From: an uncultured Treponema sp.
GTDB lineage: Bacteria > Spirochaetota > Spirochaetia > Treponematales > Treponemataceae
Assembly (NCBI GenBank): GCA_937877515.1
Contig: CALFIX010000061.1
Location: forward strand, 1 to 50,382
DNA: 50,382 nt
Direction: 5' to 3'
Shown here: piece after piece, positions 1 through 7,535 of the stretch
Numbering within the stretch: the stretch's first letter is position 1
Layout of the letters: each line of letters opens with the position of its first letter
The notes under the pieces: model-generated
What the model saw: only the letters and a program-made list of their open reading frames with translations
What the model was told of the DNA's origin: nothing
Database searches by the model: none
Program-made: the position numbers and the translations under genes

Positions 1-36
1 TATCTGAATTCTTCCCCAGGTGTCAGAGTGTCCTAA
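1..36 (+). CDS. 3' end of an upstream gene (partial, unidentified)
   Basis: Reading from base 1 in frame there are 11 codons (YLNSSPGVRVS) and a TAA at 34-36. The remainder lies outside the window. ruvC or yebC often precede ruvA in bacteria, but this tail is too short to identify. A promoter follows before ruvA, so the two genes are not necessarily cotranscribed. Confidence 0.35.
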   Translation, partial: YLNSSPGVRVS

Positions 37-60
37 ATGTATTTGGAACGGACAGCTCTC

Positions 61-89
61 TTGTTACGTTTTTAAGCTTGTGGTATACT
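61..89 (+). promoter_or_regulatory. Sigma-70-type promoter for ruvAB
   Basis: TTGTTA (61-66), a 17-base spacer and TATACT (84-89). The expected transcription start is near base 96, only about four bases before the ruvA ATG at 100. No Shine-Dalgarno sequence lies between, so the message appears to be almost leaderless. Confidence 0.6.
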
Positions 90-99
90 CACTTTTGCC

Positions 100-714
100 A
101 TGTTTAATAGTCTTACTGGAATAATTACTGGAAAGTTTCCTCAAAAGCTCTTTATAGAAACTCATGGTATCGAGTGGGATGTTACTGTCCCGGATAATGC
201 CTTAGATAAGCTGCCTCCTGTTGGTGAGGTTGGAAAGGTTTATACGTGGATGCAGCACACAGAAGCCTTAATGACGCTTTTTGGTTTTGCATCTGTAAAT
301 GACCGTTCTTTGTTTTTTGATCTTTTAAAAGTAGACGGAATTGGTCCTAAAGGTGCATTAAAAATCTTAAGTAACATAGAAAGTGAAAACCTGGCTCACA
401 TTTTAGATTCCGGTGATGTTAGTGTCTTAGAAAAGGTTCCCGGAGTCGGTAAAAAAACTGCTGCAAAAATGATGCTGCAGTTAAAAGGAAAGCTTACCAT
501 TCCGGAAAATTCTCCCGTTACAAAGCAAACGGCGTCTCCTTATGCAGATGTTATTATGGCTTTAGTAAATATGGGCTATGATAAACGCAGTGCAGAAGTA
601 AAAATTGAAGAGCTTTCCCAAGTAATGGAAAAAGATAACTCTTTTAGTTCTATGTCAGTGAGTGCCAGGGAAGATGCCTTGTTTCGTCGTGCAATTGTGG
701 AGCTTACACAATGA
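100..714 (+). CDS. ruvA: Holliday junction branch migration protein RuvA
   Basis: RuvA forms tetramers that hold Holliday junctions open while RuvB drives branch migration during recombinational repair. The 204-residue length fits the family. Visible are the N-terminal OB-fold (about 1-62), two helix-hairpin-helix motifs in the middle (VDGIGPKGALKIL near 78-90 and VPGVGKKTAAKMM near 113-125) and the C-terminal domain III that contacts RuvB. The ATG at 100 matches the family's usual N-terminus. It has no Shine-Dalgarno sequence and sits about four bases after the predicted transcription start. The stop overlaps the ruvB start as ATGA, indicating translational coupling. Confidence 0.96.
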   Translation: MFNSLTGIITGKFPQKLFIETHGIEWDVTVPDNALDKLPPVGEVGKVYTWMQHTEALMTLFGFASVNDRSLFFDLLKVDGIGPKGALKILSNIESENLAHILDSGDVSVLEKVPGVGKKTAAKMMLQLKGKLTIPENSPVTKQTASPYADVIMALVNMGYDKRSAEVKIEELSQVMEKDNSFSSMSVSAREDALFRRAIVELTQ

Positions 715-1868
715 ATAAAAGCGTAAATCATAAAACTCAGTATCCCCGTCCTTCCTCAGAAGAAGATGAATTAAATATTGTCTCTCAGCTTGCAATGCAG
801 ACCCAGGCTAGTGGTAGTACAAAAATTGTTCGTGCAGAAGAAGATTCTCACATTGTCAGGGCAGATTTTGAGTCTGAAGAAGATTCTCAGGAAGGTAATT
901 TACGCCCCCTTACTTTAAGTGAGTTCATGGGACAGAAAAGCATAAAAGAAAATTTAAGTGTTTTTATAAATGCCGCAAGAGAAAGAAAGGAAGCCTTGGA
1001 TCATCTGTTCTTAATTGGACCTCCTGGTCTTGGAAAAACAACTTTAGCTCAAATTGTTGCAAATGAGTTAGGTGCAGATTTTAAGGTTACAAGTGCTCCT
1101 GCCTTGGACAAACCAAAAGATCTTGCAGGAATTCTTTCTACAATTACTCCAAGAACAGTTTTCTTCATAGATGAAATTCATCGCTTAAAGCCGGCAATAG
1201 AAGAAATGCTTTATATTGCAATGGAAGATTATGAACTGGACTGGGTTATAGGGCAGGGGGCCAGTGCACGTACAGTTCGTATACCGATTCCTCATTTTAC
1301 TTTAGTTGGAGCTACTACAAAAGCCGGCATGGTTTCTAAACCTTTGCAGACAAGATTTGGTATAATTCAGCGCTTTAATTTTTATACAAGAGAAGAGCTT
1401 TCTTGCATTATAAATCGTTCTGCCTCAATTTTAAATGTAAAGATAGAAGAGGATGCCGCTCTTTTGCTTGCCGACTGTTCTAGAGGAACACCTCGTGTTA
1501 CAAACAGGCTTTTAAGGCGAATGCGAGATTTTGCTCAGATTGAAGGCAGCGGGGTAATAACGAAGGACATTGTTTTAAATGGTATGGCCCGTTTAGGTTT
1601 AGATTCATTAGGCCTGGAGCATTATGACAGAGAAATTTTACTTTCAATCATAAATAATTTTTCTGGCGGACCTGTAGGAGCTGAAACTCTTGCAATTTCT
1701 ATAGGTGAAAGTATGGACACCTTAGAAGATTATTATGAACCTTATTTAATACAGTGTGGTTTCTTACAGCGAACACCCCGTGGACGTATTGTAACAGAAA
1801 AAGCTTACAGGCACTTAGGATTAGAGCCGGGTCATTCTTTTACAGAAGTTCAGAAATCTCTTTTTTAA
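711..1868 (+). CDS. ruvB: Holliday junction branch migration ATPase RuvB
   Basis: AAA+ motor that pulls DNA through the RuvA-bound Holliday junction. The Walker A motif GPPGLGKTT lies at residues 103-111, Walker B DEIH at 154-157, then the sensor region GATTKAGMV and the C-terminal winged-helix DNA-binding domain ending in the TPRGR region. At 385 residues it exceeds the usual 330-350. The conserved start region (LRPLTLSEFMGQ) begins only near residue 64, so there is an acidic, Ser/Glu-rich N-terminal extension of about 50-60 residues. The start is fixed by the ATGA overlap with ruvA, although an internal start cannot be excluded. Confidence 0.96.
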   Translation: MNKSVNHKTQYPRPSSEEDELNIVSQLAMQTQASGSTKIVRAEEDSHIVRADFESEEDSQEGNLRPLTLSEFMGQKSIKENLSVFINAARERKEALDHLFLIGPPGLGKTTLAQIVANELGADFKVTSAPALDKPKDLAGILSTITPRTVFFIDEIHRLKPAIEEMLYIAMEDYELDWVIGQGASARTVRIPIPHFTLVGATTKAGMVSKPLQTRFGIIQRFNFYTREELSCIINRSASILNVKIEEDAALLLADCSRGTPRVTNRLLRRMRDFAQIEGSGVITKDIVLNGMARLGLDSLGLEHYDREILLSIINNFSGGPVGAETLAISIGESMDTLEDYYEPYLIQCGFLQRTPRGRIVTEKAYRHLGLEPGHSFTEVQKSLF

Positions 1869-1881
1869 TTTAGGAAAAAAT

Positions 1882-2934
1882 ATGAAAACCTCAGACTTTT
1901 ATTTTGACTTACCAGAAGAACTTATTGCTCAAAAACCATCAGGAACTCGCGGAGAAGAAAGACTTATGCTTTTAAATAAGTCAACAGGAGAGACTTTTAA
2001 TCACGTTGTTCAAGATTTACCAGATTTAATAGAAAAAGGCACTTTAATGGTTTTTAATAACAGTAAAGTTCGTCGTAGCCGTTGTTATGGCATAAAAGTT
2101 ACAAGTGGTAGAGAGCAGGAATTTATGTTCTTAAACCAGATGAATGTTTCTGGTTACGCACCTTCTAGTGTCTGGAATTGCATGGTAAAAGGGGCTAAAA
2201 AAGTAAAGGTTGATAATGTTTATAAATTTCCAGATGGAAGCGAAGGTACAATTATAGAAAACAAAGCAGATGAAGGAACAGAGTTTAGAAGTATTGCTTT
2301 TCCTTTTTCACTGGATGAAAGCTGGTTTGAGCGTAATGGACACATTCCTCTTCCTCCTTATATAAAACGAGCGGATACAGAGATTGACGGCGAAAGGTAT
2401 CAGACAGTTTATGCAAAAGAAACAGGAAGTGCGGCCTGTCCTACAGCTGGTTTACACTTTACAGAAACTTTGCTTGAAAAACTAAAAGCTAGGGATATAG
2501 ATTTAGCATATCTTACTTTACATGTAGGCTTAGGAACTTTTTTACCTGTTAGAGCAGAAAATATAGAAGACCATAAAATGCATGAAGAAGTTTATACTGT
2601 GCCTGAAGATGTTGCAGAAAAAATTAATAGGGCAAAAAAAGAAGGAAGAAAAATTCTAGCTGTAGGAACTACAAGTGTAAGAACTTTAGAAAGCGCCTCT
2701 GATGAAAACGGTATTGTAAAAGCCGGAAGTGGAAGTACTCATATTTTTATGTATCCCGGGTATAAGTTTAAGGTTGTTGATCAGATGTTTACAAACTTTC
2801 ACACCCCGGAAAGTACCCTTATAATGCTTGTAAGTGCATTTGCAGGAAAAGAAAACATAATGAATGCATACAGAAAAGCTGTTGAAGAAAAGTACAGGTT
2901 CTTCTCTTATGGTGACTGTATGCTAATTAAGTAA
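1882..2934 (+). CDS. queA: S-adenosylmethionine:tRNA ribosyltransferase-isomerase QueA
   Basis: Transfers and isomerises the ribosyl part of AdoMet onto 7-aminomethyl-7-deazaguanine in tRNA, giving epoxyqueuosine at the wobble base of GUN anticodons. The 350 residues match the family. Recognisable blocks are the N-terminal FDLPEELIAQKP, LMVFNNSKV, the central YQTVYAKETGSAACPTAGLHFT and the C-terminal FHTPESTLIMLVSAF. It lies 13 bases after ruvB with a weak AGGA upstream of the ATG, so it is probably in the ruvAB transcript. Its last eight bases overlap the end of the convergent FAD-subunit gene. Confidence 0.96.
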   Translation: MKTSDFYFDLPEELIAQKPSGTRGEERLMLLNKSTGETFNHVVQDLPDLIEKGTLMVFNNSKVRRSRCYGIKVTSGREQEFMFLNQMNVSGYAPSSVWNCMVKGAKKVKVDNVYKFPDGSEGTIIENKADEGTEFRSIAFPFSLDESWFERNGHIPLPPYIKRADTEIDGERYQTVYAKETGSAACPTAGLHFTETLLEKLKARDIDLAYLTLHVGLGTFLPVRAENIEDHKMHEEVYTVPEDVAEKINRAKKEGRKILAVGTTSVRTLESASDENGIVKAGSGSTHIFMYPGYKFKVVDQMFTNFHTPESTLIMLVSAFAGKENIMNAYRKAVEEKYRFFSYGDCMLIK

Positions 2935-3733
2935 GCTGCTCTAAAGCATTACGCAGAAGGCTTAAAAACTGGTTTTTTATTATTTCTGGCACGTTATACT
3001 GCTCAAATTCTTTTTCAAATTTTTCCTTAGCCTGCGTTGTAAGATTTTTTATAAATATGTCGCTTAATGGAAGCCTTGTACCTATTATGGTGTTTTCCAA
3101 ATCTCTTGAGCGGAATATAACGGAACCTGCAAAAGTAATTCTTACGTTTGCAATAATGTCTTTTTGCGTGTCTACAAGAAAAGCGAAACCTGCACTTTGG
3201 TTTGTAAGACTGTTAGAAGGTCCTGTTCTTCTAAAAATCTGAACTTCCCAATCATCAACAGGAACTTTTACTTTTGTAAGGACAAAGCCTTTCGGGACTT
3301 CCTTAAAGTTTCCCATAGGAATAATTTTTGTCTCGCTGGAGCTTTTAAACTCTAAGCGTGCGTCTAATGCAAGCAGGGGTGCCCACAGACTGTGCTTTAT
3401 ACCTTTTGAACAGATGTTTCCCCCCAGAGTTGCCATATTTCTTAGCGGAAATGTTCCAATTGATTTTATTGCGTCATAAAGAACTGCTGGCATGTTTGTT
3501 CGCCCAAGCTCAAGTATTTCTGTAAGAGTTAAGCAGGAACCAAAATCTATAGATCGTTCGTGTTTTTCTATACTGCGAAGTTCACTTATGGTTCTTATAG
3601 AAACTGCCTTATCTGACATTTCTGAGATATTCGTACATCCTGCAAGAATTTGTAAGCCTTCTACGCTTTTCAGGTGGTATAGTACATCTGATAAATTTTT
3701 TGCTATAAGAACGGTTTTATTATTTTTTTGCAT
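2927..3733 (-). CDS. FAD-binding subunit of a xanthine dehydrogenase-family molybdoenzyme
   Basis: 268 residues, resembling the XdhB/CoxM medium subunit, which passes electrons between the 2Fe-2S subunit and NAD+ through FAD. The best motif is ATLGGNICSKG near residues 96-106, the FAD pyrophosphate-binding TxGGN block, followed by APLLALDARLEF. The N-terminal FAD loop is weaker (LQILAGCTNI, where AGGTDL-type sequence is usual). It is the last gene of the five-gene unit. The start at 3733 overlaps the preceding 2Fe-2S gene by 14 bases, with AGAAGGA upstream. The physiological substrate of the complex is unknown. Confidence 0.8.
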   Translation of the reverse strand: MQKNNKTVLIAKNLSDVLYHLKSVEGLQILAGCTNISEMSDKAVSIRTISELRSIEKHERSIDFGSCLTLTEILELGRTNMPAVLYDAIKSIGTFPLRNMATLGGNICSKGIKHSLWAPLLALDARLEFKSSSETKIIPMGNFKEVPKGFVLTKVKVPVDDWEVQIFRRTGPSNSLTNQSAGFAFLVDTQKDIIANVRITFAGSVIFRSRDLENTIIGTRLPLSDIFIKNLTTQAKEKFEKEFEQYNVPEIIKNQFLSLLRNALEQLT

Positions 3734-4211
3734 TTGCTTTTTTTCCTTCTCGCTGATGTTTTGCAGCTATTGCATATAATATTCCGTTGGAAAGCGTGTC
3801 TTTGTCCGTGCAGCAGACAGAGAGTCCGTGTATTGTCTCTGCAAGCTGTTCTTTTTCTGGTCTAAAATGTTTTCTCAATACTGAATAGGCTGTAAAAATC
3901 TTTCCTGCATTACAATAGCCACATAAATGAATGTGAGCCTGAGAAAATCCTGTAATAATATCCTGGTATTCTGGGAATGTCTTAAAATATTCTAGAGTAA
4001 TTATTTTTGAGTCCCTTACAGCCCCTACAGGTATTAAACAGCTGTTTACAGGAGCGCTATCTAAAAGAATCATGCAGTTTCCACAGTGTCCTTCCTGGCA
4101 TCCGCATTTCGGACTATAAATTTTTTCTCTTCTTAGAACAGTAAGGAGGCTTTCTTCAGGTTCTGCATCCAAAACAATTTTCTTTTCATTTAGAATTACT
4201 GGAATCTTCAT
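3720..4211 (-). CDS. 2Fe-2S subunit of a xanthine dehydrogenase-family molybdoenzyme
   Basis: XdhC/CoxS-like small subunit. The plant-type 2Fe-2S motif CGCQEGHCGNC plus a downstream Cys (NSCLIP) is intact. The second, helical-domain cluster normally needs C-x2-C and C-x-C. Here CGYC is present, but the second pair reads VCCTD rather than CRCTG, so the spacing of the last ligands is altered. Start chosen at the ATG at 4211 (MKIPVILNEK), which has a strong AGGAGG six bases upstream. An alternative in-frame start lies 15 bases further upstream. It overlaps the molybdenum-subunit gene by 26 bases. Confidence 0.8.
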   Translation of the reverse strand: MKIPVILNEKKIVLDAEPEESLLTVLRREKIYSPKCGCQEGHCGNCMILLDSAPVNSCLIPVGAVRDSKIITLEYFKTFPEYQDIITGFSQAHIHLCGYCNAGKIFTAYSVLRKHFRPEKEQLAETIHGLSVCCTDKDTLSNGILYAIAAKHQREGKKANAKK

Positions 4212-6354
4212 TTTGTTCCTCCTCATTTTTTTGAGCCGCTTCTAATGCCGCCTTTTTCAGGGCTAATGCCTGAATCTTCTTTTCCTGCAGCTTAGAGAAT
4301 ACTGTATCTGTATAAAGAGGTAGTGTGTTAATTGTACATCTTAACGCTTGTGTTAAAGCCTGAGTATATGCTGCTGGCAATATGTTAAAAATCAGTTCTC
4401 CTATTTGTGAAGGTTCTCTGTCTGACTGCACAAATGAAATGCGAAGCTTGTCAGAAGAAAGCTGTGTGCCATTTACAAGTGCAGATAAAACTTTTTGAAT
4501 GGAAAGCTTTATTGCACTTTCTGCCGACTGAATATTTAACAGTTTTCCGCTGTTTATGATTACAGAAATATTTCTTATGTGTTCTCTGTATGTACAAGTG
4601 TCAAGTTCCAGTTCTATGCTTGCGCAACCAAATGACGATGAGTAGAAAGGTGTTCCTGTAAAATTTTCTGCATTCCATAATTTTTTACTTGAGTTGAATT
4701 TCTTCTTTACTGTATATGGTAGAGCAGTTCCTTCTTTTCTTTTTTTTATCGTTTCGCAACATTTTTTTAGTAAAATTGTCAAAATAGAAATTGTATTGTA
4801 TGTGTTTTCCGGTAAGGAAGACTCATTTTTCTTTTCTATCTCTGTATTAATTTTTATTGATGATGCGGATATATCTAAAATTTTCGAAGCTATTTTTGTA
4901 AAAATTGCCTCTATAGAGTTAGAAACAGGCGGTGTGTGAATGGTTATACTTTCATTTTCTTCCAATGTAACTTCTATTGATTGAGCCGGATCATAGACTG
5001 AAGAACCTAAAAAACAAGAACTTTCGTAACCACATGCAAAACCAATGCCTCTTGCAGGAGACTCTCTGCTTGATTCGTATAAAACACCGTCCTTAAAAGC
5101 TGAATCCTGGTGGTATGAAGAATATTTTCTGTTAAAGTCGCTAATTCTTGCTAATGCGTTTAAGCTCTCAGTGCTTTTTTCTAATTCAATATTAAACGGA
5201 AAATCTTTTTTCTCTGTTCTTAAATTTTTTAGTCGGATTTCTAAAGGCGTAAGCTGGCATTTTTCACAAAGCAAGTTTATCTGGTTTTCTATTGCATAGA
5301 ATGTTGCACTGTCCATTTTCTGCATGTCTATAGAAGCTGGTGGGTTTGAGGAGCGCAAGACAGACGCTGTTATAAAAATATTTTCTGGCGCATAGCAACC
5401 CGCAGCACTTAAAACCAGTCTATCTACAATTTCTTTACTAAAAGGATTTGTGTATCCGGCATCTACTTCTATGTCTATTTGCATAGCTTTTATAACGCCT
5501 TCTTTTGTGCAGGAAGTTTTATGAGTTATTATTATAGGCCGTGTGTTTTCCATAAAGCTGTTTTGTTCTGCCCTTGAGTATATAAGCTTTACGGGTTTTC
5601 CTGTTTTTAAAGCCGCTAAAGAAACTTGAGAAGCAATTATGGAATTATACCAGATGTTATTTGTTAGGGTAGAAGAGCCTTGAGTTTTCTTTATTACAAT
5701 TGCATTTTCTGAAATTTTTAATGCCTGACTTATGAGGCTTCTAAGATTTTTTGACCAGAGAGTAGGTGTGTATACAGTTAAGGTTTCTCCGTCCCATGTA
5801 GCTAATGCTCCATTTGGTTCGTTGTAAAGAGGTACACTTAATTCGTAAGACCATGCATTTTGTTCAATAATGTCAGAAGCTTCAAAAATAGAATTTATGG
5901 CTTCATATTTATCTTTGTCTTCTGTAAAACATGGTCCCCAAAAAACATTTCTTTCTGCAAGCTTTATATTTTTATCTGAAGAACTATCATCTGCTTCTTC
6001 CGTGCTGTCATCAAAGATAATTTCTAATTCTTCCTGAATTTCTTTTAGTCTTCGTTCATCAGGTCCTACAAGAAGCCCTACAGGTTCTCCAAGATAAGAA
6101 ACCTTTCCGTCACAAAAAATATTTGAACTTTCATTTATGTCTGAATATTCAAATGTATTACTTCCTGGAATATCATCTTTTGTAAATAAAAAGTAATCTT
6201 CCGGCATGTCTGGATGCGAAATGGAAACAATGCTTCCTTTTTTTACAGGGCTTCTTATAGTTACAGCATAAAGCATGTTCTGTGAAAATAAGTCGGAGAA
6301 AAATTCTTTCTGAAAGGACATTTTTGCAGAAGATTTTGTTATTGCTTTAGACAT
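4186..6354 (-). CDS. Divergent molybdopterin-binding subunit, xanthine dehydrogenase/aldehyde oxidase family
   Basis: 722 residues with the overall architecture of the large molybdenum subunit: an N-terminal a/b-hammerhead region (IPGSN, then GKVSYLGEPVGLLVG near 85-100), a central region with GKPVKLIYSRAEQNSF and LTPLEIRLKNL, and a C-terminal REPSQIGE block in which Glu sits where the catalytic Glu of the GxGEPP motif is expected. Two cofactor motifs are badly degraded: GGGFGGK reads TQGSSTLTN, and the RGFGxPQ region reads ASIDMQKMDS. Molybdenum-cofactor binding is therefore doubtful, or the family is unusual. The start has GGAG upstream and overlaps the DegT-type gene by eight bases. Confidence 0.72.
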   Translation of the reverse strand: MSKAITKSSAKMSFQKEFFSDLFSQNMLYAVTIRSPVKKGSIVSISHPDMPEDYFLFTKDDIPGSNTFEYSDINESSNIFCDGKVSYLGEPVGLLVGPDERRLKEIQEELEIIFDDSTEEADDSSSDKNIKLAERNVFWGPCFTEDKDKYEAINSIFEASDIIEQNAWSYELSVPLYNEPNGALATWDGETLTVYTPTLWSKNLRSLISQALKISENAIVIKKTQGSSTLTNNIWYNSIIASQVSLAALKTGKPVKLIYSRAEQNSFMENTRPIIITHKTSCTKEGVIKAMQIDIEVDAGYTNPFSKEIVDRLVLSAAGCYAPENIFITASVLRSSNPPASIDMQKMDSATFYAIENQINLLCEKCQLTPLEIRLKNLRTEKKDFPFNIELEKSTESLNALARISDFNRKYSSYHQDSAFKDGVLYESSRESPARGIGFACGYESSCFLGSSVYDPAQSIEVTLEENESITIHTPPVSNSIEAIFTKIASKILDISASSIKINTEIEKKNESSLPENTYNTISILTILLKKCCETIKKRKEGTALPYTVKKKFNSSKKLWNAENFTGTPFYSSSFGCASIELELDTCTYREHIRNISVIINSGKLLNIQSAESAIKLSIQKVLSALVNGTQLSSDKLRISFVQSDREPSQIGELIFNILPAAYTQALTQALRCTINTLPLYTDTVFSKLQEKKIQALALKKAALEAAQKNEEEQNEDSSNSK

Positions 6355-7525
6355 GATATTTTTCTCCAGTCTCTTTTATGGCTTTTACAACTTGTGCAGT
6401 CATCTGTTCCGTCATGTCGGGCCAAAGCGGAATTGTAATAGTTCTTAAATATTGATTTTGAGCATTCGGAAAGTATTCTTTCGTAAAATCTTTATAAAGG
6501 TTTTTCCAATATGTAAAATTAAAAAGAGGAATATAATGCATGCTGATGCCGATTCCCTTCTGCTGTAACTCTAAAGCAAATGTGTCGCGGGTGCATTTTA
6601 GCTTGTCCAGGTTAAGCCTTAAAAGATATAAATGCCATGCGTTTCCGTCACCATCAGGAGGCGTAGAAACAAAATCAAAATCTTTCAAGGCATTATTGTA
6701 AAACATTACATGAGCTTTTCTTTTATCAAAAAAACTGTCAGCTTTTTTTAACTGCTCCCTGCCTATGGCTGCCAGAATGTCTGGTAAATTGCTTTTAAAG
6801 CCTGGTGCAATTATGTCATATTCCCATGAAGCTTTTGGTGAAGTGTATCTGTCCCATGCATCTCTGTTCATTCCGTGAAGCCTCATGGTCTTCATTCTGC
6901 TGTAAAGGTTTCCGTTGTTTGTTGTAATCATACCACCTTCGCCTGTGGTTATGGTTTTTGTTGCATAAAAAGAAAATACGCCTATGTCTCCAAGAGTTCC
7001 GGCATATCCGAATTTTGTTTTGCTGGGAAAGGCGTGCGCGCAGTCTTCTATTACTTTCACATTGTATTTTTTTGCAATCTGCATAATGCGTTCCATGTCG
7101 CATACAAATCCTGCAATGTGAACTGGAACTATTGCCACAACATTTCTGCCTCTGGGGCTTTCTAGAATTTTTTCTATGCAAGAAGGATCAATTGCATAGC
7201 TGTCTTTCTCTACATCTGCAAAATAAACATCAGCTCCAAGGTGCCGTGCACTCGACGCCGTAGAAACAAAAGTGTAGGGGGTAGTAATTACAGCTTTACC
7301 CTGAGTTACTCCTACAGCTTCCATTGCCATTATCATACCGCTGGTATTGCTGTTTACGGAGAGAGCATATTTACAAGAAATTTTAGAAGCAAATTCTTCT
7401 TCAAAAGAATGAGCTTCTTTGCCTGTTGTAAGCCATAGACTGTCTAAAACCCTTTCTACAGCGTCTTTTTCTTCTTTTCCAATTGAGGCTCTAAAAAAAG
7501 GTACACTTTGAATTTCTTCGCTCAT
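6347..7525 (-). CDS. DegT/DnrJ/EryC1/StrS-family PLP-dependent sugar aminotransferase
   Basis: 392 residues. Enzymes of this family add an amino group to a keto-sugar nucleotide. The PLP-binding block FSFYATKTITTGEGGMI is clear, the Lys in ATK being the Schiff-base residue, and EDCAHAFPS supplies the cofactor-contacting Asp. The N-terminal VPFFRASIGKEEKDAVERVL and the C-terminal HLYLLRL are also typical. It follows the dehydratase gene by ten bases, and together they could make a UDP-4-amino-4,6-dideoxy sugar, as PglF/PglE or FlaA1/PseC do. AGGAG precedes the ATG. The exact sugar cannot be read from the sequence. Confidence 0.9.
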   Translation of the reverse strand: MSEEIQSVPFFRASIGKEEKDAVERVLDSLWLTTGKEAHSFEEEFASKISCKYALSVNSNTSGMIMAMEAVGVTQGKAVITTPYTFVSTASSARHLGADVYFADVEKDSYAIDPSCIEKILESPRGRNVVAIVPVHIAGFVCDMERIMQIAKKYNVKVIEDCAHAFPSKTKFGYAGTLGDIGVFSFYATKTITTGEGGMITTNNGNLYSRMKTMRLHGMNRDAWDRYTSPKASWEYDIIAPGFKSNLPDILAAIGREQLKKADSFFDKRKAHVMFYNNALKDFDFVSTPPDGDGNAWHLYLLRLNLDKLKCTRDTFALELQQKGIGISMHYIPLFNFTYWKNLYKDFTKEYFPNAQNQYLRTITIPLWPDMTEQMTAQVVKAIKETGEKYHV

Positions 7526-7535
7526 TGTTCTGCTC

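Noticed and set aside
4186..6354. Pseudogene call for the divergent molybdenum-subunit gene
   Set aside because: The 722-codon frame has no stop, has a good ribosome-binding site and keeps overlaps with both neighbours, so it is probably expressed.
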